64,000 nucleotides of DNA from Sporosarcina thermotolerans (lineage in GTDB: Bacteria; Bacillota; Bacilli; Bacillales_A; Planococcaceae). Position numbers and translations under genes: made by a program. This document shows positions 46,022-55,851 of this stretch, piece after piece. The DNA is taken from contig NZ_CP125968.1 in NCBI RefSeq assembly GCF_030067815.1, positions 248,001-312,000 of the forward strand. The letters are read 5' to 3'. Below the pieces are notes generated by a model. That model searched no databases and had not been told where the DNA came from. It worked only from the letters and a program-made list of their open reading frames with translations. Positions within the stretch are counted from its first letter, which is position 1. Every line of letters begins with the position of its first letter.

Positions 46022-47293
46022 TTAATCGAACAATCCAAATTCCTTCGCTTCCCGAGTTAACTCATCCCTAAACTTCGGATGGGCAATCCCAATTAATGCC
46101 TTCGCCCGCTCTGAAATCGACTTGCCATGCAATCGTGCGATGCCATACTCCGTAACGATATTGTCGACATAGTTTTTCGAAGTCGTCACGATGGATCCTT
46201 CACCTAAATGCAGTTTGATTCGTGAAATGGTATCGTTTTTCACCGTTGAGTGCATGCAAACATACCCTTTACCATATTTCGACAAACGGACACCTCTTGC
46301 GAAATCGGCTTGTCCGCCACTTGATGAATAATACCTTCCGGCAACCGTTTCGGAGGCGCATTGGCCGTATAAATCGACTTCGGTTGTCGCATTGATTGAC
46401 ACCATATGATCCTCTTTTGCAATCTCATATGCACTATTAACAAGGCGCACCGGTAAAAATTCCACCGATGGATTATTATTGATAAAGTCATACAGCTTCT
46501 GGGAGCCGAAAGCGAATGACGCTACAATCTTCCCTTTATGTGTCATTTTTCTCATGCCATCGACAGCACCGGCTTCAACAAGATCTACAATTCCATCCGT
46601 CAACATTTCCGTATGGATACCTAAATGCTTTCGGTCTTTCAGCATTTTCATAACCGCATTCGGAATAGCGCCAATACCAATTTGCAGCGTATCTCCATCT
46701 TGTATGTCCGCTGCAATATACTCAGCGATTTTCCGATCCTTGTCGGTAATGACAGGGGACTTTTCTTCCGTCAGCGGTTCATCATTTTCAACAAACCCTG
46801 CAATTTGGCTAATATGGATTTGATGCTTACCGAAAGCCCGGGGCATATGCTTATTCACTTCAAGAACAAATGGAACCTCACCGATGAAGTCAGCCGTATA
46901 ATCCGCATTTGTGCCGAGTGAAAAATAGCCATGTTCATCCATTGGCGACGCTACTGCTATCACCATAGGATTTTTGGTCGTCTTCCTTAAGAGATAGTAC
47001 ATTTCCTGAAACACATTCGGGATCAATTCCACATGGCCTTCCCAAAACGCCTTCCGTGTTGCCGCACTTAAAAAGTAGGAAGTATGTGAAAGATGCCCTT
47101 TCATCTTCCCGTTAATATAATCACGTTCGCGTAAAGCCAATAATTGATGGACTGTGACATTTTCCAATTGCCTATGATGCTCCTCCAGGATGTCAAGGAG
47201 TCGATGGGGTTCGCCATTTGAGAGTGGGATGATAATATCAGCATCTTTATTAATTAACCTTATGAAATCTTCGGGTTGTAAAAGCTTTGTCAT
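46022..47293 (-). CDS. Acetyl-CoA hydrolase / 4-hydroxybutyrate CoA-transferase family
   Basis: A 423-residue class-I CoA-transferase. The two halves are typical: the N-terminal half with VIAVASPMDEHGYFSLGTNADYTADFI, then LQIGIGAIPNAVMKML and the catalytic-glutamate strand HLGIHTEMLTDGIVDLVEAG. The second half has GGQADFARGVRLSKYGKGYVC and VTEYGIARLHGKSISERAKALI. It moves CoA between acetyl-CoA and a carboxylic acid in the cytosol. Start ATG 47293 after AGGAGG. Its promoter contains a palindromic operator-like site. Substrate is uncertain. Confidence 0.9.
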   Translation of the reverse strand: MTKLLQPEDFIRLINKDADIIIPLSNGEPHRLLDILEEHHRQLENVTVHQLLALRERDYINGKMKGHLSHTSYFLSAATRKAFWEGHVELIPNVFQEMYYLLRKTTKNPMVIAVASPMDEHGYFSLGTNADYTADFIGEVPFVLEVNKHMPRAFGKHQIHISQIAGFVENDEPLTEEKSPVITDKDRKIAEYIAADIQDGDTLQIGIGAIPNAVMKMLKDRKHLGIHTEMLTDGIVDLVEAGAVDGMRKMTHKGKIVASFAFGSQKLYDFINNNPSVEFLPVRLVNSAYEIAKEDHMVSINATTEVDLYGQCASETVAGRYYSSSGGQADFARGVRLSKYGKGYVCMHSTVKNDTISRIKLHLGEGSIVTTSKNYVDNIVTEYGIARLHGKSISERAKALIGIAHPKFRDELTREAKEFGLFD

Positions 47294-47330
47294 TTGCCAT
47301 ACTCCTCCTGCTGTGCTTTATTCTACTATT

Positions 47331-47359
47331 AGTATATTGTAGACTGAGCGCTCACTCAA
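47331..47359 (-). promoter_or_regulatory. Promoter with operator palindrome for the CoA-transferase gene
   Basis: On minus: TTGAGT (47359-47354), 17-base spacer, TATACT (47336-47331). The perfect palindrome TGAGCGCTCA (47344-47353) lies within the spacer, an ideal repressor position; TetR-type regulators often use such sites. Confidence 0.65.
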
Positions 47360-47360
47360 C

Positions 47361-47389
47361 TTGTCGAATTATGTGAGAATACATATAAT
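47361..47389 (+). promoter_or_regulatory. SigA promoter of the FhuF-like gene
   Basis: TTGTCG (47361-47366), 17-base spacer, TATAAT (47384-47389). The expected transcription start falls on the ATG at 47396. Confidence 0.6.
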
Positions 47390-47395
47390 ATAGAC

Positions 47396-48105
47396 ATGAC
47401 AAAATTATCGGCTGAACAAATCAACCAATTGAATAACTATAGTGTTTACGTAAACCAACCTCTTCATCCCCTATTTACCCTGCATGACTTATTGGATAAC
47501 GAAAAACAGCGGAATGTATTAAATCGGTGCAAATCGTAAGCGGCAGTCCAAACATGACCGTTGCAGCATCTTTTTTCATGCGACGGGTTGGGATGTTTGT
47601 TAATATGCAGCTGTATAACTTGGCGGTTTATGATGAAATGTGGGATGGCGACGAAACGAAGATGTATTTTGGGGCAATTGAAGAGTACGGAAATAAAACG
47701 GTAAGTACATTTGTTGCTGAAGACGATTGGATATCCGTGGATGAAAACGAACACACGGACGCTATTAAAAACATTTTAGTATGGGCAAATAAAATGATCC
47801 GCCAAATCAGGACAGTTACATCCATCTCCCCCCTGACATTATGGGAGAACATTTTCGGATTTTTATTATGGCAGTATCATGTCATGCTTGAAAATCCCGC
47901 CACAAACGATGTAGCGCGTGCGGATTTGAATTGCTTAAAGGATGACATGACGTGGGCAGGTATTTCAACAACATCTTTATTCGCTAAATACTTAAATGGG
48001 CGCGAGCCGTCCGAAATACTAAACACAACAGTCCGAACGACTTGCTGCTTTTCCAAGGATGTGCCTGGGTTGATGCAATGCGGGTTTTGTCCGCTTAAAA
48101 ATTAA
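47396..48105 (+). pseudogene. FhuF-like ferric iron reductase protein, frameshifted
   Basis: The C-terminus TTCCFSKDVPGLMQCGFCPL has the CC-x10-C-x2-C motif that binds the [2Fe-2S] cluster of FhuF-type siderophore-iron reductases. The N-terminal frame starts at ATG 47396 (MTKLSAEQINQLNNYSV) and stops at TAA near 47540. One base restored near 47530 leads into VQIVSGSPNMTVAASFFMRR. Restored length is about 237 residues. No ribosome site precedes 47396 and the promoter ends 6 bases before it, so a leaderless mRNA is possible. Should reduce iron in imported siderophores; no siderophore transporter is nearby. Confidence 0.8.
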
Positions 48106-48380
48106 TCAGCCCGATATGCCAAGTAAGATTGTTTCACTGAGTAAAGGATGCCGATTGCTGCTCCTGAGTAAAAGAAACCCATAAAAATCCCGGCCGCCAA
48201 ATTTCCGCGGTGACTAACAAATATGGATAAAAGCAAGGCAGCTATCGTTGCAACCGTTGACAACCAGCTCGACCTTACCCCAAATAGCCATTTTGCGGCC
48301 AACACAATTAATAAAACAACTGGCACTGCCCAAAATGCATCCCATATATTGGTGTGTACGATTGGATATTCAGCAAACAT
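48102..48380 (-). CDS. Small multi-span membrane protein
   Basis: About 92 residues from ATG 48380 after AAGGG (TTG 48389 is also possible). Three hydrophobic segments: WAVPVVLLIVLAAKWLF, STVATIAALLLSIFVS and GIFMGFFYSGAAIGILYSV. Tail-to-tail with the FhuF-like gene, overlapping by 4 bases. No family or function recognised. Confidence 0.7.
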   Translation of the reverse strand: MFAEYPIVHTNIWDAFWAVPVVLLIVLAAKWLFGVRSSWLSTVATIAALLLSIFVSHRGNLAAGIFMGFFYSGAAIGILYSVKQSYLAYRAD

Positions 48381-48453
48381 GGAAATCAACCCTTTTTATT
48401 AAGAAGGATTTCCGATAGAAGTTAAATTATACAATGGTTAGGAGGAATTAAAA

Positions 48454-48786
48454 GTGAATTGTCAAGAACATCATGTTGCGGGTAGTGTCATTGATAATGA
48501 GACACGTTGCACACATTATCATTCCATACTTGATATTATTGCAATCAAGTTTTATTGCTGTAATACATATTTTCCTTGTTTCCAGTGCCATGAGGAAGCA
48601 GGTTGTGGAAGTCCGGAAGTGTGGCCGGCAGAAAAGTTTGATGAAAAAGCAATACTTTGCGGATGTTGTGGGAATGAATTAACGGTGAATGAATACCAAA
48701 ACTGTAACTCAGTATGTCCATACTGCACGGCCAAGTTCAATCCCGGATGCAGCTTGCATAAACGATTGTACTTTGAAGATCATTAA
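48454..48786 (+). CDS. CHY-type zinc finger protein
   Basis: A 110-residue protein, GTG 48454 after AGGAGG. It carries a dense Cys/His ladder: CTHYHS, YCCNTYFPCFQCHEE, ILCGCCGNELTVNEY and CPYCTAKFNPGC, which is the CHY zinc finger domain (three zinc ions in the family). Helo-like small CHY proteins of bacteria have no firm role; metal handling or protein binding is likely. Followed by a terminator. Confidence 0.85.
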   Translation: MNCQEHHVAGSVIDNETRCTHYHSILDIIAIKFYCCNTYFPCFQCHEEAGCGSPEVWPAEKFDEKAILCGCCGNELTVNEYQNCNSVCPYCTAKFNPGCSLHKRLYFEDH

Positions 48787-48808
48787 TAATAAATTTCAGC
48801 TTATACAT

Positions 48809-48856
48809 AAAAAACACCAATGACCATCGCATGTTTGGTCATTGGCATCTTTTCTA
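48809..48856 (+). terminator. Terminator of the CHY gene
   Basis: CCAATGACCA (48817-48826) pairs with TGGTCATTGG (48836-48845), then CATCTTTTCT. Confidence 0.7.
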
Positions 48857-48947
48857 TTAGTCCAGATATGTTTCCTGCAAAAATGTTACTAATTGATTGA
48901 TAATTTATCTACTATCGTCATAACATTCTCCTAATATTTAACGTATA

Positions 48948-49319
48948 TTATCTATGTTGATGGATAAGAATGGGATTACCATCTGGATCTTCAAGTGTGA
49001 AACTTGCAGGGCCTTCGCTTGTTTCGTCTGCTTCAGACAGTATATTTATCCCTTTCGCTTTAAGCTGTTTTTGCAAGTCCCGAATATCAGTAAATGAATC
49101 AAGATTTTTAGCATTTTCGTCCCATCCCGGGTTAAAGGTCAATATATTCTTCTCAAACATCCCCTGAAAGAGTCCAATTATGCAATTATTATTCTTCATA
49201 ATAAGCCAATTTTGTTTAATTTCACCCCCGAAGATTTGAAACCCTAAGCTTTCGTAAAACAACTTTGATTTGTTAATGTCTTTTACACTTAAACTTATAG
49301 AAAATGCTCCCAGTTCCAT
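48948..49319 (-). CDS. VOC-family (glyoxalase-like) protein
   Basis: A 123-residue single-VOC-domain protein. Two beta-alpha-beta-beta-beta modules: [25 protein letters not shown] and the C-terminal [29 protein letters not shown]. The DPDGNPI turn before the last strand is typical. Metal ligands cannot be set with certainty (His at the end in LIHQH). Glyoxalase, dioxygenase or resistance roles are all possible. Confidence 0.82.
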   Translation of the reverse strand: MELGAFSISLSVKDINKSKLFYESLGFQIFGGEIKQNWLIMKNNNCIIGLFQGMFEKNILTFNPGWDENAKNLDSFTDIRDLQKQLKAKGINILSEADETSEGPASFTLEDPDGNPILIHQHR

Positions 49320-49402
49320 AGTTCTCCCTCCAATAATTTGATATTCTTAAAATCAAGTATACACAATACTTTAAAACATTGGTGCGAATATCCATACTTT
49401 TC

Positions 49403-49432
49403 AAATAAAAAAGCCCCCAATTATGGAGGCTT
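49403..49432 (-). terminator. Terminator of the AI-2E gene
   Basis: AAGCC-CC pairs with GG-GGCTT around AATTAT; on minus the stem is followed by T6. Confidence 0.75.
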
Positions 49433-49445
49433 TCAATGGTTTAAT

Positions 49446-50525
49446 TCAGACATCCTTCGTTGCAGCATGTTTAATCTTCCTTCGCTGATCGTAAATATTG
49501 CTCACAATCACCTTACCAACTGCATATACAGGCACACCAACGATAATTCCCACAAATCCAGCGATATTTCCTGCTGCCAGAATGATAGTGATGACGGTTA
49601 GCGGGTGGATGTCGAGGGATTTGCCCATGACGTTTGGTGTAATGAGGTTGCTGTCGATTTGTTGGGCGACCAGGGTGACGATTGCTACAAGTATGACGAG
49701 TTTAGGTTCTTGTAGGTATGCGATGATGACTGCCGGTGCGACAGCAATCCATGGCCCGATAAATGGCACTAAGTTCATAAACAATGCAAAGAGCGCCAAG
49801 AGTAGCGAATATTTCAGACCTATTAACAAGTACCCAATTAAGATGAGTGATGCAAGTATGGCGCTGATCAAGAACTGCCCTTGGATGTAAGAGCGCAATA
49901 CATTGTCAATGTCGCTTAATGTCTTTTTGACCCACTCGCGACGTTCGCCGCTGAAGAGGTTGTAAATTTTCGGTGCAAATTTTTCGTGATCCTTCAGCAT
50001 GAAGATGAAGAAGAACGGGACTAAGATGAGAAGGAACATCGCTTGGAAGAAGGATTGCAAGAATTGGACGACCCATTTCCCGAATTTCACTGCAATCGAC
50101 TGCGCCGAATTCGCGGCACTGTCTATAGAGTTCTGAATTTGTTCCGGCAAGTCTTCTTTTTGTTCCAACAACCTATCCTTCACTATGTTAAATTTCTTCT
50201 CCAAGGTTGGAGCGTCTTCAACAAGGTTATTCACCTGATTTGTAATGGGTGGTCCAATGATGGCAATGAAAATCCACAGCACGACTGCGAGCCCTGCAAA
50301 GATGGTCAAAATACTTGCCCACCGCGGAAATTTCCGGTTTTCCATGAAGCGCTGTATCGGTTCTGTCATATAGTAAAGCACGCCGCCCAGTAATAGAGGC
50401 AAGATGATTGCTTTAATAATGATGACAACCGGGGCGAATATAAAGCTGATTTCCATGAAGTATTTAATGATCAAGATGGATAACAAAATCCCGACGCCCA
50501 TCTGGAACCATAATTTCTTCGTCAA
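49446..50525 (-). CDS. AI-2E family transporter
   Basis: A 359-residue protein with about eight membrane helices. The family marks are LPLLLGGVLYYMTEPIQRFMENR near the start, a long coiled outside/cytosolic stretch (VNNLVEDAPTLEKKFNIVKDRLLEQKEDLPEQIQ), FLQSFFQAMFLLILVPFFFIFMLKD and the late LVPFIGPWIAVAPAVIIAYLQ. Related proteins export autoinducer-2 or act as ion antiporters, so the substrate is open. Single gene. Confidence 0.88.
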   Translation of the reverse strand: MTKKLWFQMGVGILLSILIIKYFMEISFIFAPVVIIIKAIILPLLLGGVLYYMTEPIQRFMENRKFPRWASILTIFAGLAVVLWIFIAIIGPPITNQVNNLVEDAPTLEKKFNIVKDRLLEQKEDLPEQIQNSIDSAANSAQSIAVKFGKWVVQFLQSFFQAMFLLILVPFFFIFMLKDHEKFAPKIYNLFSGERREWVKKTLSDIDNVLRSYIQGQFLISAILASLILIGYLLIGLKYSLLLALFALFMNLVPFIGPWIAVAPAVIIAYLQEPKLVILVAIVTLVAQQIDSNLITPNVMGKSLDIHPLTVITIILAAGNIAGFVGIIVGVPVYAVGKVIVSNIYDQRRKIKHAATKDV

Positions 50526-50612
50526 TTTCTCACTTCCCTTACTGTATATGGTAATTAAAGTTAAGTATACGGTTTAATACGCTCCGTGTCGAAAGGAAGT
50601 TTCAATTTTAAT

Positions 50613-50647
50613 GAAAAAAGGAGCAGCAGGTAGATGCCTGCGCTCCT
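50613..50647 (-). terminator. Terminator of the CatE-like gene
   Basis: AGGAGC-GCAGG pairs with CCTGC-GCTCCT; on minus T6 follows. Confidence 0.8.
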
Positions 50648-50667
50648 TGACCATTTGCAATTAATGA

Positions 50668-51515
50668 TTATTGATGAATCCGAAGGACTATGCCATTTCC
50701 TGCTGGATCTTTTGTGATAAATGTTTCATCCTCTTTATCCACTTTTCCACCAAGAGCCTCAATGTTCTTAATCGCTTCTCCCAACGTGTTTTGTTCAGGA
50801 TAAACAAGTGTATATGCCTTAAGCCCAGCGCTGTCCTCGGACGGACTTGGCGCACCTGCCCCGTTCCATGTGTTAAGTCCGATATGATGATGGTATTTAC
50901 CAGTCGACATAAACAAAGCTTGTGGATAAGGTGTGACCACTTCGAACCCTAACGCTTCATAGAATGCTTGCGTCTCAGGTAGGTTCGCAACATGTAGGTG
51001 GACATGCCCATTACCGTTCCTTCAGGTAGGCCATCCCATTCTTCATTTCCACTTTCCGCAACAATCGCTTGAGCGTCAAGGGGATCTGTGCTCATTGCGA
51101 CGAAATCATTATGCCATTCCCATTCTTCCGGTTTGCGGTCACGATAAATTTCAATGCCGTTTCCGTCTGGATCTGATAAATATAATGCTTCACTCACTAA
51201 GTGATCTGACGCTCCAAGCTGTATTTGGTTCCTTGAAAAATGTTTAATCGCCTTTCCAAGATCCGCACGTGTTGGTAATAAAAGTGCGAGGTGATAAAGC
51301 CCTGTGCGACGTGGTTCCTTCGGCTTTATGTTTTCAGGCTGTTCTAATACAATCAGTGGCTGTTTGCCGTCTGCTGTTAAAGACACTCGATTTGTTTCCT
51401 TCGACAAGACCTTAAATCCAATGATTTCTGTATAGAAAGCTGTCAGTTTTTCCAAATCAGTCACTTTCAAATAAACTTCTCCGGTATACGTATGTGGTGG
51501 TTGATGAAATGTCAT
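50668..51515 (-). pseudogene. catE: CatE-like catechol-2,3-dioxygenase (double VOC), frameshifted
   Basis: The first VOC module (YTGEVYLKVTDLEKLTAFYTEIIGFKVL) and linker DPDGNGIEIYRDRKPEEWEW are intact. After EGTVMG the frame goes wrong at about 50995 in GGG. With one base restored it reads HVHLHVANLPETQAFYEALGFEVV, the second module, and ends DPAGNGIVLRIHQ. Restored length is about 282 residues, like B. subtilis CatE (285). The histidine in GHVHLHV and Glu late in the domain are the iron ligands. A divergent HxlR regulator next door mirrors the CatR control of catDE in B. subtilis. Confidence 0.85.
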
Positions 51516-51530
51516 ATTTTATTCCTCCCA

Positions 51531-51554
51531 GTAAGTTACTTACTTTATGTAACT
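51531..51554. promoter_or_regulatory. Probable HxlR operator between catE-like and hxlR genes
   Basis: GTAAGTTACTTAC (51531-51543) is a near-perfect palindrome; AGTTAC (51534-51539) also pairs with GTAACT (51549-51554). It overlaps the space for both divergent promoters. Confidence 0.6.
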
Positions 51555-51617
51555 AACTTTATATGTTATGATAAGTATTGTCAACATAAAACGTTTTTAA
51601 AAGAAAGGAATTTATTT

Positions 51618-51950
51618 ATGAATGAATTCGAGCTTTGTCCACGCTTTGAAAAGGCCGTTTCCACATTGAGCCAGCGATGGACCGCATTAATATTATACCA
51701 ACTCATGTCCGGCCCACAGCGCTTCTGCACGATGACCGAGAAATTAGGTGTAAGCGGAAAAACGTTGACAGAACGGCTGAAGGATCTGGAGCAGCGCGGG
51801 TTTGTTGTGCGTAATGTCTATCCGGAAACGCCGGTGCGTATTGAATATTCATTGACAAAAAAGGGAATGTCTTTGACTCCGATTATGAAGGAAATCGAAA
51901 ATTGGTCGCAGGAATGGATTGAACCTGATTATAGTTCTTCGAATAAGTAA
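51618..51950 (+). CDS. HxlR-family transcriptional regulator (CatR/YvaP-like)
   Basis: A 110-residue DUF24/HxlR winged-helix protein, start ATG 51618 after AAAGAAAGGA. CPRFEKAVSTLSQRWTALILYQLMSG is the usual opening with a conserved Cys in front (FELCPRF) which in CatR/YodB relatives senses quinones or diamide by thiol oxidation. The wing region is LEQRGFVVRNVYPETPVRIEYSLT. It is divergent from the CatE-like gene and probably represses it. Confidence 0.9.
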   Translation: MNEFELCPRFEKAVSTLSQRWTALILYQLMSGPQRFCTMTEKLGVSGKTLTERLKDLEQRGFVVRNVYPETPVRIEYSLTKKGMSLTPIMKEIENWSQEWIEPDYSSSNK

Positions 51951-51982
51951 AGCCGATTGCGAATTGAGCAATCGGCTTTTCA
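51951..51982 (+). terminator. Terminator of the hxlR gene
   Basis: GCCGATTGC pairs with GCAATCGGC around GAATTGA, then TTTTC. Confidence 0.85.
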
Positions 51983-52312
51983 TTTATGAATTTTAACTAT
52001 TGTTCCTAACAGCACCAACGAGGATAGTTCGAGCACATCATTGTTATGCATTCGGATGCATCCGTGGGACACACTTTTCCCTATAGATGAAGGATTATTT
52101 GTTCCATGAATTCCGTAATGCGGTCTGGATAGCCCCATCCAAAATGCACCGAACGGCCCACCAGGATTCAGTTGTTTATTGATAATCTTATATGTCCCCG
52201 CAGGCGTCGCCGTTAACATCTTCCCAACCGCTATCGGATATTTTTTTAGTAGTCGCTTGCCGTCATACAGTTTCAATTCACGTGTTCCAAGAGAGATGTC
52301 AATCCAGCGCAT
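51980..52312 (-). CDS. YkuD-type L,D-transpeptidase
   Basis: A 110-residue catalytic domain. ATG 52312 follows AAGGAGGGG; longer in-frame starts lack a site. The active site is [20 protein letters not shown], with His and the catalytic Cys of the SHGC motif. It can make 3-3 cross-links in peptidoglycan. No signal peptide or LysM is present, so the enzyme acts in the spore or needs another route; B. subtilis YkuD is a spore-related enzyme with a LysM domain, missing here. Confidence 0.88.
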   Translation of the reverse strand: MRWIDISLGTRELKLYDGKRLLKKYPIAVGKMLTATPAGTYKIINKQLNPGGPFGAFWMGLSRPHYGIHGTNNPSSIGKSVSHGCIRMHNNDVLELSSLVLLGTIVKIHK

Positions 52313-52547
52313 CGTTCCCCTCCTTCTTGAAAAAGGATTGTTTTTATAGGATATGTGGAAGGGTTTTGATGGGCTGGGCTGGTTTTGAAGCGACCAATCG
52401 CTTGCCTTTTCAGCTCTTTTCATCAAAACAAGATAATTTGTTGAATATTTCAATCTATTCGTGTAAGGTATATTGGTAGAATAGTATCAAATGCGAAAAC
52501 TATTCAACGATTCGACAAAAACCACATTTTTCGAAGGGATACATGGC

Positions 52548-53757
52548 ATGAACTGGACTTTTTTAAAACAGCAATTATTACTGTCGCACCGTAGTAAAAA
52601 GAACGTTCCATTTATTATTTTCATCGGTATTGCGCTGCTCACCTATTGTTTTTTATTTTTGCCGAACGAGAAAACGAAAGAAACATTCGATGTCGGAGAA
52701 GTTAAAAGTAATTTATCTACACTTGATGCAGAACAGCAGTACCGGCTCGCAAACGGTCATACCGGGATTGTTATAAGATTTGGAACGCCGGTGTTTTCGA
52801 TGAACGCCTATTCGCAAGGGTTATTTTCAGCAATGCTTTCGGCATATGAAGACGGGAACGCAACAAGATGGTTACATTACCGGCGTATTATCTTGAGAGC
52901 GACCGTCATTATACATAGCCGACCAAAATATGTTCAAAGAATTACGTATTCCAGGGAAGGACCGTCAACATCTTTACAATCAAACGTTGCTCCGGTATAA
53001 AAATTACTTGTCAAAGACCATCCGATAACGTTCGACTTGATTTACGAGAAGACGGGATTGCAAGCTTTGCAAAAGTTTTTCCGACAGTATGGCATGTTTT
53101 TTGTGCTGTTCTGCGCCATTTATTTTAGCAGCGACTTATTATCCCGCGACCGACAAAATCGGACAGTCTTGCAAGGGTTGCCGTTGTCGTGGTATCGACA
53201 GTTGAATTTGAAGACGGCTTCATCTTTTCTCTATACGATTGTTGTGCTCACTATCGTTCTAGTGATTGGCATCATTTTGCTCACTTTGCAATATGGATTT
53301 GGCTATTTCGATTTGCATGTACCTACGATTCTCATCCAAAATGATGCATATCCTCGCGAAGAATATGGCGTCATGACCATCGCTGCTTATTTAGGGAAAA
53401 TAGCATTAGTCATTCCGATACTGGTTTTTCTGTTCATCCGTTTGAATGTCATTTTCAGCTTGTTCTTTAAAAATGAATGGCTTGTTCTTCTCATAAGCAG
53501 CTTAGTTGTTTTCAGAAAAGCTTTTCATGACGAGAACGACGAGAGAGTTGTTCGGATTGGATATTAGTTTATTCCCCCAGACATACTTTGACTTTGGAAA
53601 GACCGTGACAGGGGATAAGAATTTCTTATTGAACATAGATACTATTACAGTTGCGAAGGGTTTTGCTGTATTACTCACAACGGTTATAGTCATCGAAGGG
53701 ATTGTTTTCATCATGTCCCGCATCATTAACAAATGTCGCTTTTACCAAAATGGTTAA
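52548..53757 (+). pseudogene. ABC-2 type permease, several frameshifts
   Basis: Three or more fragments form one permease: MNWTFLKQQLLLSHRSKKNVPFIIF with a first helix (about 52560-52900), then ADQNMFKELRIPGKDRQHLYN in another frame (52920-53010), then TFDLIYEKTGLQALQKFFRQY with four helices (53030-53490), and last FSEKLFMTRTTRELFGLDI with a final helix (53506-53757). At least three indels, of mixed sign, break it. It belongs to an exporter with the next permease and ATPase. Decayed or poorly sequenced. Confidence 0.7.
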
Positions 53758-53778
53758 AAGGACGGGAAGGATAGACGT

Positions 53779-54949
53779 ATGCTCTGGAAGTATTTTCGAT
53801 TTGAGTTGAAGCTTTTAATTCGCAATAAATTTAACTGGCTTCTCGGCTTGGCATTCATATTGTTTTTCCCGCTCTATTTCCCTCATTACGCGGATAGTGA
53901 TATGGAAAGTATACAGTCGATTAAAAACGCAGAATCAGGTCATTACATATCAATCTTTAATGTTTTTCCTGAAGAATTGCGTGAAACAACCAAAGGGGAG
54001 GAAATCTACAACAACCTAATAGAACAGGCCTCTTTAATTAATAAACAACGCTATTCCCTTTGGAAGCGAGACAATTTTGACGTATATATTGAGAGCGGTT
54101 TAAAACTGAATGAATTACGACTCCGTCTATATGAACTCGATAACGAGGGGGTGCATCCCGACTATATTGTGCCAAAAGAGGAAATCCAAAAAGAGGATGC
54201 ACTACTCCACTACTATAAAAAGCACAAATTGCCTGTCGAGCCAGATCTAATTACGGCGAGTCATTATATGCCTGCCTCTCTTGAATATGTGAATGGCTTA
54301 ATGTTTATGTTATTTGTTTTATTCATCGGAAGCACAATGCTCACACACGATCACCAAAAACGCACTGTAATGAGCATTTTCCCTATTTCTTTCGTACAAA
54401 AAGCAATCGTGAAAACCGGGATTCATCTTGGTCAAATCATGGTTTTTTTAGTTTTTAGGAGTTGCGTTAGGAGGAGTAGCAGCCTCCAGGGAAGCTGCAT
54501 GGGGTAATTTCAACTCCCCGATGCTTTTATACCAACAAGGGGGGGTTATCGCCATCTCCACGACACGCTACATTCTATACATGCTCATTGCGATGGCTTT
54601 GTTCGCCAGTTTGCTTTTGCTTGCATTCATTCTAGTGAATACTTTGACTAAAAACTTGTATGCCAGTGTATTGATGATCGTTCTAATTTTCCTGATTCCT
54701 ACAGTCCTGAATTTTACCGGATTACACATAGGCCTGTTGCAGCCACTTTCCATCATAGATATCGGACCCATCCTAAATGGAGATGCCGCGTCATTATACG
54801 GAAATGATGCGTTAGATTATAAGTTGGCGGCATTTTGGCTGCTCGTTATGAATGCGGGCATACTGGGGGCACTTTTCGTTGGCAATAAAGTAAAGTACAG
54901 GCAAAGAAATGCGACTCCTGCATTTGAAGCTGGAAAAGGTGGGGAATGA
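53779..54949 (+). pseudogene. ABC-2 type permease, frameshifted
   Basis: First frame from ATG 53779: FRFELKLLIRNKFNWLLGLAFILFF, a long outside domain and LEYVNGLMFMLFVLFIGSTML. The frame is lost at about 54450 in a T-rich run (VFLVF). The second frame reads LGVALGGVAASREAAWGNFNS and continues through four helices to 54949 (RNATPAFEAGKGGE). Restored length is about 389 residues. Second permease of the exporter; the ATPase starts 4 bases after it. Confidence 0.75.
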
Positions 54950-54952
54950 TAA

Positions 54953-55851
54953 ATGCTTAAATTGATGAATGTATCAATCGCCTATAAAGACAAAGTTGTA
55001 CTTGAGAATCTGAACTTCAGTGCAAATAAAGGCGAAATCATCGGTGTCGCAGCCCCTAACGGCACAGGGAAGACGACGATGTTCAATATCATTGCAAACT
55101 TTGTAAAACCGGATTCAGGGAAGGTCATTTTTGATGATCAGTACGAATATCGGAATGAGAAAGAAGAGTTGCTCATCCATAAGCAGCTCGTTATATTTCC
55201 CGAACAGAAAGATTTATTCGAGGAGCTATCCGGCGTTGATCACTTAAAACTATACGCGGATATATGGAACGGTTCTTCGAAAAAAGTTCCTGAAATTATT
55301 GAGCGGCTGCAGATGGGGCATTACGTGAAGAGAAAGGTGAAGACCTATTCATTAGGGATGCGCCAACGTCTTTGCTTTGCGATGATGATGGCGGCCGATA
55401 CACCGATCATGCTGATGGATGAAGTGATGAATGGATTGGATATTTCGAACGTTGCGCTCATATCAGATTGTTTGATTGACATGAAAAACAGAACAAGCTC
55501 ATATTTGTTGCTTCACATTTATTAGAGAATCTCGACTTATATGCGGACCGTGTCATCTTTCTCAAAAACGGCGGCATCGTCCATGAACAAGTATTTGCCG
55601 GCGAACTGGAAGCTTACTTGAAAGTGGAAATCAGCCCCTCCAACTATGGGGCACTTGCCAGTTCGGTGAAGTTACCTGCTGGACATTTATATATCGCGGA
55701 TTACCTACTGTGCATCCCGCTCACAGGCATGGATCGAGTTGAACAAACGGCGTGGTTTGACCGCATGCTTGATTGGAACGAGAAAACAATAAATGTAGGA
55801 CCATTGGGGACGGTGGAGCATTATGAAAAGTATTATTCGATTAACAAATAA
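54953..55851 (+). pseudogene. ABC transporter ATPase, frameshifted
   Basis: Walker A is APNGTGKTT (about 35), the signature TYSLGMRQRL, and Walker B IMLMDEVMNGLD with the usual Pro replaced by Val. The frame ends at 55525 after KNRTSS, but with one A restored near 55487 it continues KQNKLIFVASHLLENLDLYADRV (H-loop) and to 55851. Restored length is about 299 residues. It powers the two permeases upstream; cargo unknown. Confidence 0.78.

Noticed and set aside
45832..46071. Plus-strand frame with LSPT repeats
   Set aside because: Created by array H; runs into the CoA-transferase terminator.
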